This document shows positions 1 through 8,387 of a stretch of DNA of 37,653 bases, one piece after another; within the stretch, counting starts at the first letter, position 1, and each line of letters starts with the position of its first letter. Below the pieces are notes generated by a model. It worked only from the letters and a program-made list of their open reading frames with translations. It searched no databases and had not been told where the DNA came from. The translations under genes were made by a program, and so were the position numbers. Source of the DNA: JAGGVT01 sp965369605 (lineage in GTDB: Bacteria; JAJVIF01; JAGGVT01); the NCBI GenBank assembly GCA_965369605.1, contig CBDURE010000019.1, positions 1-37,653 on the forward strand, in the 5' to 3' direction.

Positions 1-124
1 AGGGGAGAAACAACACTCTCCCTCCCCGCTCGCGGGGAGGGCTGGGGTGGGGGCTTCTTTTTTGCGAGACCTTTCCTGACAGGCTGTAACGTTCGAGGCT
101 CGGTTTTCAAGACGTGTTACTCTA
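1..124. repeat. Palindromic repeat downstream of the HAD gene
   Basis: A perfect 10-bp stem (positions 20-29 paired with 32-41, loop of two bases) lies beside G-rich sequence. The 21 bases at 1-21 are closely matched at 19610-19630, so this is a copy of a dispersed composite repeat rather than a gene. Nothing coding is seen between 42 and 124. The window edge cuts the element, so its full extent is unknown. Confidence 0.7.
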
Positions 125-916
125 TCAAGAAAAGCAATTTTTCAGATCGGATAAATCATCAATCACGTAATCCGGATAACCGCTCTCATCCACTTTTTTC
201 AAATCCTCTTTGGTGTGAATTCCGGTTAGCACAAATACAGTGGTGACGCCCGCTCTTTTGCCCGCGAGAATATCGGTATCGAGATTATCGCCAATCATAA
301 CGGCATCCTGTTTTTCAACTTTATATTCCTCCAGCATCATTTCAAGCGTTGTTGTTTCAGGTTTGCCGATAATCAATGCTTTTTTCAGAGTGCATGCCTC
401 GATAGCCCTGACAATCACCCCGCCACCTGGCTTGACTCCCCCATTTTCCACAGGCCAGATTGGGTCATAGTTTGTCGCTATGAATTCCGCTTTGTTTACC
501 CAGATTTCATGCTGCGCTCGCTCAAGCCGTTGAAATGTGAAATTTAAATCCTGGCCAACGGTAACATAATCCGCTTTCGTTGAGTCATCGAATTCAACGA
601 CATTGAATCCGGCATCACTCAAGGCGAATCTTAATCCATCGCCGCCAACAACAAGGATATTCGCGCCATTTGGAGATTTCTGTTTGAGATATCTCGCGGT
701 TGCAATGGAGGATGTCATGATATCGTCCGGATTTGCTATAACTCCCGCGGCTTTCAGCCTGTCCGCGAAAACCTGCTGCACCTGAGTCGCGTTGTTTGTA
801 AGGTATTTCACCATTAACCCGTTGTCTTTCAGCCATTGAATAGATTTCGCCGCATTTTCAACCGGTTCTTTTCCACGGATGATGACACCGTCTATGTCGA
901 GAATTACTAGTTTCAT
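125..916 (-). CDS. HAD-superfamily subfamily IIA (NagD-like) phosphatase
   Basis: The 263-residue protein has the full set of haloacid-dehalogenase phosphatase motifs. DIDG at residues 7-10 gives the nucleophile D7 and acid D9, LTNNATQ near residue 39 is motif II, GKPE near 182 gives the motif III lysine, and MIGDNLDTDI near 207 gives the Mg2+-binding aspartates. The length and the large cap domain between motifs II and III fit the NagD/AraL/phosphoglycolate-phosphatase type, cytosolic enzymes that remove phosphate from small sugar or nucleotide phosphates. The substrate cannot be told from sequence. It is a lone minus-strand gene divergent from prfB, and no strong Shine-Dalgarno is visible before its ATG. 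Confidence 0.9.
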   Translation of the reverse strand: MKLVILDIDGVIIRGKEPVENAAKSIQWLKDNGLMVKYLTNNATQVQQVFADRLKAAGVIANPDDIMTSSIATARYLKQKSPNGANILVVGGDGLRFALSDAGFNVVEFDDSTKADYVTVGQDLNFTFQRLERAQHEIWVNKAEFIATNYDPIWPVENGGVKPGGGVIVRAIEACTLKKALIIGKPETTTLEMMLEEYKVEKQDAVMIGDNLDTDILAGKRAGVTTVFVLTGIHTKEDLKKVDESGYPDYVIDDLSDLKNCFS

Positions 917-1003
917 GGCGGATATAATAACATGAGATTGTTTTTTCAGCTAGCATTCGTGCAAGTAATGGAATGAATAATTATTGCAGGTAATACAGAG
1001 CAT

Positions 1004-1051
1004 GTCATTCCGACATCCTACGAGCTAAGCGAGGAGGAATGTCGGAATGAC
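1004..1051. repeat. Imperfect palindrome (REP-like) between HAD gene and prfB
   Basis: The arm at 1004-1016 is the exact reverse complement of 1039-1051 (13 bp). The pairing can be extended inward with a one-base bulge. It lies in the divergent gap about 40 bases before the prfB start. It has the look of a dispersed extragenic palindrome rather than a terminator, since no T-run follows it. Confidence 0.65.
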
Positions 1052-1077
1052 GAGCTATTTATATTTTGATGATGTTC

Positions 1078-1086
1078 TGATAGAAT
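1078..1086 (+). promoter_or_regulatory. Possible extended -10 promoter immediately before prfB
   Basis: TGATAGAAT matches an extended -10 (TGn plus a TATAAT variant). It ends six bases before the prfB ATG, so transcription would begin at or next to the start codon. No Shine-Dalgarno is visible before this ATG, which fits a leaderless message. No convincing -35 is seen. Confidence 0.35.
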
Positions 1087-1092
1087 ACTGCC

Positions 1093-2236
1093 ATGGAAAC
1101 ATCGCAGTCAAAAACAGCGTATAAAGAGAGAATCGACACGCTGAAAAAGCAGATGAAGGATGCCCTTTCACGCATTTCAGAAATACGGGGGCATCTTTGA
1201 CCTCCCATCTTTAAGAGACGAGATAACAATACTTGAAACAGATGCCGGCAAGCCGGATTTCTGGGATGATCATGAGAAAGCCCAGAAACAATCCCAGAAA
1301 CTTTCATCACTAAAATCGAAGGTTGAATCATGGGATTCCCTTTCTGAACGAGGGGATGAAAATAACGAGCTGCTCAGCATGATTTTGTCTGAATGGTCAC
1401 CTGAATTATTCACTGAGCTGGAAAGCAATATTAATAATTTTCGTGAAGACCTTGAAAAAGCTGAGGTCACGAATCTTCTAAGTGATGAGAATGATTCCAA
1501 AAACGTGATATTTTCAATCCAGGCTGGCGCTGGCGGAACCGAAGCATGCGACTGGGTCGCGATGCTTTTAAGAATGTATCTTTATTACGCGGAGCGCCAT
1601 AATCACAAAGTTGATTTTATAGAGGAGACTGTTGGCGATGTCGCTGGCATTAAATCCATTACGTTTCTTGTCAAAGGTGAATACGCTTTCGGCAATTTGA
1701 AGGGTGAGCGAGGCGTTCATCGCCTTGTTAGAATATCCCCATTTGACGCTAACAAACGCAGGCATACAAGTTTCGCGGCCATTGAGGTTTTCCCTGAAAT
1801 CAGCGATGATATTAAGATAGAAATCAATGAAAACGATTTGAAAATAGACACTTACAGGGCATCCAGCGCGGGAGGCCAGCATGTCAATAAAACCGACAGC
1901 GCTGTAAGGATTACGCATCTCCCATCCGGGATTGTTGTTCAGTGCCAGAATGAAAGGTCGCAGCATAAAAACAAAGAAGTTGCACTGAAAGTTCTAAAGG
2001 CGCGCCTTTATGAAAAGGAACGAAGCGAGCAGGAATCTTTAAAGAATGAAGTTCGAAGTGACCATAAGGAAATAGCATTCGGCAGCCAGATTAGAAGTTA
2101 CGTGTTTCATCCATATCAGCTTGTCAAAGACGTTCGCACCGGATATGAAACGGGAAATATCCAGGCTGTAATGGATGGTCAAATAGACAATTTCATCGCA
2201 AAATATTTAAAATGGCTATTATCAGAAAACAATTAG
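1093..2236 (+). CDS. prfB: Peptide chain release factor 2, made by programmed +1 frameshift
   Basis: RF2 releases peptides at UGA and UAA stop codons. A 35-codon first frame (ATG at 1093) runs into TGA at 1198-1200, and the rest continues in the +1 frame from GAC at 1199, giving about 380 residues. The join reads ...RGHL-DLPSL..., matching the RGYL-DYD join of E. coli RF2. Numbered across the join, the RF2 anticodon tripeptide SPF is at 215-217 and the catalytic GGQ at 260-262, near the E. coli positions (205-207 and 250-252). TAG at 1081 excludes an upstream in-frame start. It heads a plus-strand run with folP 15 bases downstream. An annotator looking only for open frames would wrongly start it at 1160. 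Confidence 0.95.
1186..1201 (+). promoter_or_regulatory. prfB: Programmed +1 frameshift site of prfB
   Basis: The site is CGGGGG-CAT-CTT-TGA-C. It holds an internal Shine-Dalgarno-like G-run, a three-base spacer, the slippery CTT codon and an in-frame TGA followed by C, with the same spacing as the E. coli site AGGGGG-TAT-CTT-TGA-C. When RF2 is scarce the ribosome slips one base at CTT and completes RF2, so the factor regulates its own synthesis. Confidence 0.95.
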
Positions 2237-2251
2237 GAATAGAGAAAAACA

Positions 2252-3085
2252 ATGGCTTCCAGCGATATACTTTTTGATACTTCCAAACCCAGAGTCATGG
2301 GGATTCTTAACATGACGCCTGATTCTTTCTATGATGGCGGCCATTATTTTGCTTTTCAGGATGCCCTGGCAAGAGTCGCGACCATGGCCAAAATCGGCGC
2401 TGACGCTATTGATATAGGCGGCGAATCAACTCGTCCCGGCAGTGATCCTGTGAGTCTGGATGAGGAACTTAACCGTGTTATTCCAGTTATTGAGTCGATT
2501 AGCAGGCGCTTTGATATCTGCATATCAATCGACACGCGCAAGGTTCGTGTGGCAATAGAGGCGGTAAAAGCGGGAGCTCATATTGTCAACAACGTTGATG
2601 GCTTAAGAGATGAAGAAATGGCGAAATACATTGCAGATGCGGGTTTGCCTGTCATTATCATGCACATGCATGGAGAACCTGCAACGATGCAGGCTCATCC
2701 GCTAAAAGGTGATCCTGTTCAGGAGATAAGAGCATTCTTCGAGGACAGAATCGCTTTATGCAAAAAACTGGGCATTAAGAAATATATTCTGGATCCGGGT
2801 ATCGGGTTCGGGAAAACATTCGAGCAGAATCTTAAAATCATTAAAAATGTCCAATCTTTCAAATACGATGGCATTCCTTTGTTAATCGGACACAGTAATA
2901 AAGGTTTCATAGGCAGGATTACAGGACGCAAGATGGATTCCAGAGCCTACGGCACAAACGCAGTTACAACTCTTGCAATATATAATGGAGTGGATATTGT
3001 CAGAGTCCATGAAATAGTTTCAGCTCGCGATGCCGCATCCATTGCAGTTGCGGTAAGAGAGGAAAGGATTGGTTTAAATGGCTGA
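2252..3085 (+). CDS. folP: Dihydropteroate synthase
   Basis: This enzyme condenses 6-hydroxymethyl-dihydropterin pyrophosphate with p-aminobenzoate, and is the sulfonamide target. The 277-residue TIM-barrel protein has the family signatures in order: MGILNMTPDSFYDGG (16-30), IGGESTRPGS (about 56), ISIDTRK (about 92), NNVDGLRD (about 113), LDPGIGFGKT (about 180), LIGHSNKGFIG (about 212) and RVHEI near the C-terminus, which contribute the pterin, phosphate and pABA sites. The start ATG lies shortly after a GGAATAGAG stretch. The 3' end overlaps folK by eight bases, so the two are translationally coupled. Nothing is missing compared with working family members. Confidence 0.96.
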   Translation: MASSDILFDTSKPRVMGILNMTPDSFYDGGHYFAFQDALARVATMAKIGADAIDIGGESTRPGSDPVSLDEELNRVIPVIESISRRFDICISIDTRKVRVAIEAVKAGAHIVNNVDGLRDEEMAKYIADAGLPVIIMHMHGEPATMQAHPLKGDPVQEIRAFFEDRIALCKKLGIKKYILDPGIGFGKTFEQNLKIIKNVQSFKYDGIPLLIGHSNKGFIGRITGRKMDSRAYGTNAVTTLAIYNGVDIVRVHEIVSARDAASIAVAVREERIGLNG

Positions 3086-3563
3086 TTGTTTAATAAGTCT
3101 TGGAAGTAACGTTGATGACCGTTTGGAGAATATTCGGACTGTTCTCAACAGCATGACTGTATTTTTTCGAATGAGCCAGATTTCAAGTGTCCATGAAACT
3201 GAACCTGTCGGATATCCGCATCAGGGCTGGTTTATTAACATTGTTGCAAGAGGCTCCTTCGATGGCGACCCGCTTGAATTTCTACGGCTTATCATGGAAA
3301 TCCAGGACAGCGCTGCCAACGAGAAGAAATTTAAAAACGCTCCGCGAAAAGTTGATATTGATATCATCGCATTCGATGATTTTATTATCAACACAAAAGA
3401 GCTGATTCTTCCTCATCCCGGAATGCCTGAAAGATTATTCGTGCTTATTCCGCTGAGGGAAATATATCCTGATTTTGTACATCCTGTCAGCGGTTATACG
3501 ATTGACAAATTGATTGGAGAATGTCCTGACAAGTCAATTGTCAAATCTCGTGGACGATTGTAA
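3078..3563 (+). CDS. folK: 6-hydroxymethyl-7,8-dihydropterin pyrophosphokinase
   Basis: HPPK transfers pyrophosphate from ATP to 6-hydroxymethyl-dihydropterin, the step just before FolP. The 161-residue protein has LISLGSN at 5-11, the ETEPVGY loop with the N of WFINIV for pterin binding, and the R-K-VDIDII segment (about 90-97) that carries the two Mg2+-binding aspartates. The HPGMPERLFVLIPL block near the C-terminus is typical of the family. Its ATG lies inside the end of folP. The folP-folK order is common in bacteria, and neither folE nor folB is in the window. Confidence 0.95.
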   Translation: MADCLISLGSNVDDRLENIRTVLNSMTVFFRMSQISSVHETEPVGYPHQGWFINIVARGSFDGDPLEFLRLIMEIQDSAANEKKFKNAPRKVDIDIIAFDDFIINTKELILPHPGMPERLFVLIPLREIYPDFVHPVSGYTIDKLIGECPDKSIVKSRGRL

Positions 3564-3578
3564 CGCTGACAAACACTG

Positions 3579-4007
3579 GTGATTGAAATATTTCAAGTGA
3601 TTAACAATCCATTCGACATACTACTTGTAACTGTTTACGTCGGCTATTTCCTTACCGCCCTTCTAACATTACACCTCATTAAAAACATCGGATTCAGCGG
3701 AGTCCTTGTCGGCATTTTCGCCAACGCCTTAATACACCTGAATCTGTTTGTGAACGGGGAGCGAATATTCCTTGGCAACCTGCCTGCAGGACTCGATGTT
3801 CTCAAGGGAGTGTTATTTTTAGTTATCCTGAATGTGGTTATCACGGTTGGAACATATTTCATACTCCGCTCGAAAAATCGCTCCTATGAAATCCCGACCG
3901 CTTTGGGTTTGCTTATATCCTCGATATTTTTCTGGGACTGTTATATCCCCGCATTTTTTGCGCTTATCATACTTGCCACTCCGGCATCCGAGTACAGTTT
4001 GGATTAA
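3579..4007 (+). CDS. Small integral membrane protein of unknown function
   Basis: I do not recognise this 142-residue protein. It has four likely membrane segments (about 14-35, 40-55, 74-97 and 106-135) joined by short loops, with charged residues confined to the loops and a short acidic tail. It begins with GTG fifteen bases after folK, without a good Shine-Dalgarno, and sits in line between folK and the amidase gene, so it is probably co-transcribed with them. No open frame on the other strand is more convincing. Its position gives no clear link to folate; it might be a transport or scaffold component, but this cannot be shown. Confidence 0.65.
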   Translation: MIEIFQVINNPFDILLVTVYVGYFLTALLTLHLIKNIGFSGVLVGIFANALIHLNLFVNGERIFLGNLPAGLDVLKGVLFLVILNVVITVGTYFILRSKNRSYEIPTALGLLISSIFFWDCYIPAFFALIILATPASEYSLD

Positions 4008-4085
4008 TCACTCTTGATATTACGATTATGCTGGCATATTATTTAAACACTGGATTTCAATCAGTTAACGGATGGTTATTTAATT

Positions 4086-4871
4086 GTGGCTAAATTGAAA
4101 CTTGCCCTCATACAAATGGAACTCGCGGAGGCTGACCCGCCGCAGAATACTGAAAAAGCAATCAGCTTCATGGACAAAGCATCGAAGGAAGGCGCTGACC
4201 TTATTATCCTTCCTGAACTCTGGCCCATCGGATTCGCACCTTTGGAATTGAAAGATGTCGCTGAGGCGCCAAACGGGCCATCCGTGAATATCGTCCGTGA
4301 CTGGACCAAGGACAAGGGATGCTATCTTCTTGCAGGTTCAATTCCTGAATTGACTCCCAAAGGAATTTACAACAAGTCATATCTCTTTGGTCCCAACGGG
4401 CAAGTGTTGGGTGAATATTCGAAACTGCATCTGTTTGACCTGATGGGAGAAAAGGACACATTTGTCGCCGGAGACAAAATCATGACCGCTGATGTCAAAG
4501 GATTCACGGTCGGGGTCATGATTTGTTATGATCTTCGATTCCCCGAACTGGCGCGTGAATACGCGCTTAATGGTGTCGATTTGCTCCTCGTTCCGGCATT
4601 GTGGCCCGATGCGCGAATCGGTCACTGGGATATATTACTTAGGGCAAGAGCGATTGAAAATCAGTTTTTTATCGCGGGATGCAACGGTGTTGGTAATATG
4701 ACTGACCTTTATTTCCCCGGACAGTCAATGATTATCAATCCGTACGGCAACTCTCTAAATGAACCTGACAACCGCGAAAGCCTGATTATTCGTGAGATAA
4801 AATCGAGTGAGATAAAAAAGGTCCGCGATTTGGTCAAGTATATCGATGACCGTCGCGATGATGTTTATTGA
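4086..4871 (+). CDS. Carbon-nitrogen hydrolase, Nit/omega-amidase type
   Basis: The 261-residue protein is a single-domain nitrilase-superfamily amidase with the complete catalytic triad: E44 in LPELW, K113 in YSKLHLFD and C147 in MICYDLRFPELA. The LHLFD and GHWDILLRARAIEN segments resemble the YafV/Nit2 branch, which hydrolyses the amide of alpha-keto acids such as alpha-ketoglutaramate, or of deaminated glutathione. The substrate is inferred from family likeness only. Translation seems to start at GTG, because MAKLKLALIQM then aligns with the usual N-terminal strand. It ends 11 bases before the preferred start of the ATPase gene, so the two are tightly linked. It acts in the cytosol as a metabolite-repair or nitrogen-recovery enzyme. 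Confidence 0.88.
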   Translation: MAKLKLALIQMELAEADPPQNTEKAISFMDKASKEGADLIILPELWPIGFAPLELKDVAEAPNGPSVNIVRDWTKDKGCYLLAGSIPELTPKGIYNKSYLFGPNGQVLGEYSKLHLFDLMGEKDTFVAGDKIMTADVKGFTVGVMICYDLRFPELAREYALNGVDLLLVPALWPDARIGHWDILLRARAIENQFFIAGCNGVGNMTDLYFPGQSMIINPYGNSLNEPDNRESLIIREIKSSEIKKVRDLVKYIDDRRDDVY

Positions 4872-4882
4872 GGTGTAAAACA

Positions 4883-5902
4883 ATGAGCGCCAAACCGGAA
4901 GAGAAAGAAACGCAATATTTGAGGAATATCAAGGTGAAGGGTTTTAAGTCCATCCGTGAAATGGACCTGAAATTGAATCCGTTGAATGTGTTGATTGGGG
5001 CTAATGGGTCTGGTAAGTCGAATTTGCTGGATGTATTTACGCTTTTAACGTCAGCATGGAATCCCAATCATGACTATTTTGTTTATTATGTAAAAAAGAA
5101 AGGTGGTGCAGAAAGGTTTCTCCATTTTGGATCAGCTCAAACAGATAAAATATTAGTTGATTTATTTTCCTCTAAATCAGATGGTTACCAATTTGAATTT
5201 TTCCCAACTTCAGGTGATAGCCTAGAAATTAATCTTTCTGCATCTGGGGATTTCAATTTGGCTTTTAAGTGTGTCTCACAAAATCCTGTTTACAGGTTTG
5301 TTGACACCACAAGGTTAAAAAAAACCCGTTCAATAGATGACACACGCATTATTTATTCCGATGCAAAAAACCTTGGCGCGTTTCTGTATCTTTTTAAGAA
5401 TCATTTTCCGAAAAACTATATGAATATCGTTGAGACTGTAAAGCTCGTTGCGCCGTTCTTTGATGATTTCATTCTAGAACCTGTTCCAGAGAATCCTGAG
5501 ACTATTCTTTGGAAATGGTGTCATGTTAATTCAGATGATGATTGGTTGTCTGATCAACTCTCTGATGGCACTCTCCGCTTCATCTGCCTTGCGACCCTTC
5601 TTCTTCAACCTAATCCGCCCCCACTAATCCTAATCGATGAACCTGAATTAGGTTTGCATCCCCTGGCATTATCAATCTTAGCTGAACTCATCCAAGGCGC
5701 TTCTGCAAAAACACAAATTATAGTTGCTACTCAATCTGCAACATTTGTTGATTATTTTAAACCTGAAGACATCATCGTTGTTAATCGAGAAAACGAAGAG
5801 TCAACATTTACTAGGCTTAAGAGTGATGATTATAAACAATGGCTTGAAGAATTTTCATTAGGAGAACTTTGGGAGAAGAACGTAATTGGAGGACGACTTT
5901 GA
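4883..5902 (+). CDS. AAA (AAA_21/AAA_15-like) ATPase of a two-gene defence-type module
   Basis: A 339-residue predicted ATPase of the RecF/OLD-like group. The opening LRNIKVKGFKSIREMDL is typical. Walker A is GANGSGKS at 39-46, the SDGTLRF signature-like segment is at 227-233, Walker B LILIDEPELGLHP has D252-E253, and IVATQSATFVDYF near 280 is the sensor/switch strand. No nuclease domain is fused to it; the next gene supplies a TOPRIM-like candidate. I chose ATG 4883 because GAGGTG at 4870-4875 precedes it at proper spacing; a TTG at 4868 would overlap the amidase stop. The middle of the gene looks more AT-rich than its neighbours, which hints at transfer. Related ATPases act with nucleases in OLD, Gabija and PARIS defence, and that role here is inference. 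Confidence 0.85.
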   Translation: MSAKPEEKETQYLRNIKVKGFKSIREMDLKLNPLNVLIGANGSGKSNLLDVFTLLTSAWNPNHDYFVYYVKKKGGAERFLHFGSAQTDKILVDLFSSKSDGYQFEFFPTSGDSLEINLSASGDFNLAFKCVSQNPVYRFVDTTRLKKTRSIDDTRIIYSDAKNLGAFLYLFKNHFPKNYMNIVETVKLVAPFFDDFILEPVPENPETILWKWCHVNSDDDWLSDQLSDGTLRFICLATLLLQPNPPPLILIDEPELGLHPLALSILAELIQGASAKTQIIVATQSATFVDYFKPEDIIVVNRENEESTFTRLKSDDYKQWLEEFSLGELWEKNVIGGRL

Positions 5903-6576
5903 GCAAGCGAACAATCTATTTCATTGTAGAAGGAAATACTGAAGAGCAATTTATTTATACTGTATTAAGAGATCATTTCTCTCATTTCAATGTTACTGTC
6001 ACACCTAAACTTCTTGGAAAGAGAAAAGATATAAGAGGTCCTTTCGATCTGGGTGGAACTGCAATATACACGCTTACAATTAATGAATTAAAACGATACA
6101 TTGCCAGTAAAGATGCTGTCGTGGTCACAACTATGATTGATTACTATGCCCTTCACTCAAGTTATGGAAAGACGGAAATTGTGGGTCAAACCAATCAGGA
6201 AAAAGCGAAAAAGATTGAAGCGGAAATGGCTGAGGATTTGGGCAAACACAGGAAGTTTGTTCCATATATTCAACTTCATGACTTTGAAGCATTGTTATTT
6301 TCATCACCAAAAACCATGGCATCAGTGCTTGGATCGAATCTTGAGAATAAAATCTCGAAAGTTAAGAATAACCATCCCCCTAATCCAGAAGCGATTAATG
6401 ACAGGAAAGACCATTGCCCCAAACATCAGATAAAACGTATTATCGTTCCTGAAGAATACGGAGAAATATCACACGGAATCCGAATCGCAAAACGGATTGG
6501 TTTAACTAAAATGCGCGATGCCTGCCCGCACTTCAACGAATGGATCACCAAACTTGAGAAACTGGCATCGTCCTGA
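5899..6576 (+). CDS. DUF4276-family protein, putative TOPRIM-like partner of the ATPase
   Basis: The 225-residue protein shows the DUF4276 pattern: FIVEGNTEEQF at 8-18 with E11, E15 and E16, TTMIDYYAL with D81, QLHDFEALLFS with H127 and E130, a PEAIND segment near 163, and a C-terminal CPHFNEWITKLE. The early glutamate and later aspartate resemble the acidic residues of TOPRIM nucleases, so a metal-dependent nuclease role is plausible but unproven. The start is TTG, overlapping the ATPase stop (TTGA), with GGAGG at 5888-5892 six bases upstream. This settles it over an upstream TTG at 5869, and tight coupling to the ATPase is clear. It ends three bases from the convergent hydrolase gene. Confidence 0.82.
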   Translation: MSKRTIYFIVEGNTEEQFIYTVLRDHFSHFNVTVTPKLLGKRKDIRGPFDLGGTAIYTLTINELKRYIASKDAVVVTTMIDYYALHSSYGKTEIVGQTNQEKAKKIEAEMAEDLGKHRKFVPYIQLHDFEALLFSSPKTMASVLGSNLENKISKVKNNHPPNPEAINDRKDHCPKHQIKRIIVPEEYGEISHGIRIAKRIGLTKMRDACPHFNEWITKLEKLASS

Positions 6577-6579
6577 TAA

Positions 6580-7428
6580 CTAATTCCACTTCCTCACCCT
6601 ATACCGCCCCTTCTCATCAACAAATACATAACCGGCGAAGAATCTGTCCTCGTGGGGGAATATAATTAAGCGCTGCTCTTCTACGTATTTCGGTAATAGT
6701 TTCTTTTTCATTGCGAGAGTGTCGTTGGGATAGAGATCGTAGCCCATTATCCATGCGAGATTCACGTGATTCGCTGTCGGGATTAAATCGCCAATGAACA
6801 CAGCTTTTACATCATCATCGTAATCAATTTCAATCACCTGATGGCCTGCTGTGTGTCCGCCAGTTACAACTGATGAGATGCCATCGAGGATTTCGCAATC
6901 TCCATTTAGCAATTCAAGCTGCCCTGCGTGCATCAATGGAATGAACGTTTCAGGAATGTAACTTGCATTATTGCGTTCATGCGGATTCACCGCCTCCTCA
7001 TACTGCGCTTTCTGAACGTAATAAATCGCATTGGGAAACGTTGGCGCAATATCGCCATCGGAGTTTATAATTGTCGCGCCGCCGCAGTGGTCGAAATGAA
7101 GGTGGGTTAAAATAACGTGCGTTATATCCTCCGGTTTTACTCCTCGCTCAGCCAGATGTTCAATCTGCGATTTCTGCTGTCTGATATTGTATATCTCAAT
7201 CTGCTTTTCGTTCCACTTGTCGCCCATGCCTTGCTCGATTAGAAGTGTGTATTCGGGATGGCGAATCAGAACGATATTCGCCGCCAGGTTGATGCGGTTC
7301 ATATCATCGCCGGGTGACTGCTTGTTCCACAACACTTTCGGGACAACACCGAACATAGCGCCGCCATCCAGAGCGAATTTAGATTCCTGAAAAACTTCGA
7401 TTGCAATGTTGTATTTTTCGATTTTCAT
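6580..7428 (-). CDS. Metallo-beta-lactamase-fold hydrolase (lactonase-like)
   Basis: The 282-residue protein carries all metal ligands of the fold: H109, H111, D113 and H114 in THLHFDHCGG, H192 in TGGHTAGHQ, D214 in FIGDLIPT and a late histidine in FPHED. The conserved DGGAMFGVVP start and long N-terminal strands resemble the AttM/YtnP-type lactonase branch, which opens acyl-homoserine or similar lactones. Assignment to that substrate is inference, since many relatives act on other esters. I chose the ATG at 7426-7428, which sits four bases after the stop of the GNAT gene with GAGGA upstream, over an ATG 22 codons earlier inside that gene. No signal peptide is seen, so it is cytosolic. Confidence 0.85.
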   Translation of the reverse strand: MKIEKYNIAIEVFQESKFALDGGAMFGVVPKVLWNKQSPGDDMNRINLAANIVLIRHPEYTLLIEQGMGDKWNEKQIEIYNIRQQKSQIEHLAERGVKPEDITHVILTHLHFDHCGGATIINSDGDIAPTFPNAIYYVQKAQYEEAVNPHERNNASYIPETFIPLMHAGQLELLNGDCEILDGISSVVTGGHTAGHQVIEIDYDDDVKAVFIGDLIPTANHVNLAWIMGYDLYPNDTLAMKKKLLPKYVEEQRLIIFPHEDRFFAGYVFVDEKGRYRVRKWN

Positions 7429-7432
7429 TTGC

Positions 7433-8332
7433 TCATTTATCCTCTTTAAATAACACGGTTTCTCTGAATTGCTCGATGAAATGCCACCTTTCAAGCAGCT
7501 TAATCATTTGTACGTTGTCCGCATAAGCTGACAGGCTCACAGTTTGGATTTGATTCTCTTCCGCCAAATCAAGAAGTCTGGATATCATCGCGTCCCCTAC
7601 CCTCCTGCCTCGCGCGTCGTTGCCAATTGCGATTATCTGCAAATAAGCGTCATGCTCATCCAATCCCTTGTTAACAACCATAATTCCGATTGGTTTGCCA
7701 TCCAGTAATGCTGTGAAACTCAAACGCGAATCTGAGGCTTCCAGTGCGTTTGTAAATTCTGAAATATCAATCTCATCCCTGTCCCATAAACTCTGAAATG
7801 CTTCAGTGTAGATTTTGAATCCTGAATCAGGATCAACTGTTTGTTCAAATGAGATGTCTGTGGCAGGATTACATTCCGGCCTGTTTCCTTTTGTCCACTG
7901 GTAATGCGCTATGTCAAACGCTTTGCGATATCCTGATTTCGTAATCAGTTCAATATCTTTTTCGCGGCCTGTTCCCAGGCCGTATATTTCAATTCGCCTG
8001 TATGGATAAGGAAGCGCGAGTTCGAGTTGATAGAGAAGGCCATCGACTCCTTGATCGAGCAGTTGGGAAACATCGAAAAAGACAAGTCGAATCATGTCTG
8101 TACGTCGCGGCTGCGAGAATTTTCCGTTTACCCACGCGAGTATTCGGCTGCCATCAAGCGCGACAAGATTGTACATTGTCTCATCTTTCGAGCAGTCAGC
8201 AATCTGCATATCCAGCATGTTTATTTCAACGCTGGATAGTTCCTCCTCAATTCCGAGCACGTGGTTTCGAAATGCAAGAAGTTTCTCTGCAGAAACTTTT
8301 TGAGTATCAAGCGGTATCCATTTAACAGTCAT
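7433..8332 (-). CDS. GNAT-family N-acetyltransferase
   Basis: The C-terminal part of this 299-residue protein (about 170-295) has the GNAT fold. IIAIGNDARGRRVGDAMISR is the acetyl-CoA-binding motif A, with the R-x-x-G-x-G/A-like loop, and it is followed by a helix, a strand and an NVQMIKLLERWHF motif B. The first 150 residues share the fold only weakly and may be a second, degenerate GNAT domain, as in tandem GNAT proteins. The acceptor amine is unknown. The gene is transcribed just before the metallo-hydrolase with a gap of four bases, so the two probably act on related substrates. It is divergent from the TPR gene, with 55 bases between their starts. Confidence 0.8.
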   Translation of the reverse strand: MTVKWIPLDTQKVSAEKLLAFRNHVLGIEEELSSVEINMLDMQIADCSKDETMYNLVALDGSRILAWVNGKFSQPRRTDMIRLVFFDVSQLLDQGVDGLLYQLELALPYPYRRIEIYGLGTGREKDIELITKSGYRKAFDIAHYQWTKGNRPECNPATDISFEQTVDPDSGFKIYTEAFQSLWDRDEIDISEFTNALEASDSRLSFTALLDGKPIGIMVVNKGLDEHDAYLQIIAIGNDARGRRVGDAMISRLLDLAEENQIQTVSLSAYADNVQMIKLLERWHFIEQFRETVLFKEDK

Positions 8333-8387
8333 AGCGTAAATGATATGTTATCATTCCCTTTCTATCAACACATTAGGAGATAGCGAT

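Noticed and set aside
1198..1200. TGA in prfB as a pseudogene or sequencing error
   Set aside because: The G-run, CTT codon, TGA-C context and spacing match the known programmed site.
1160..2236. prfB read as a gene starting at 1160
   Set aside because: That start gives an N-terminus (MPFHAFQKYGG) unlike RF2; the frameshift reading restores the family N-terminus.
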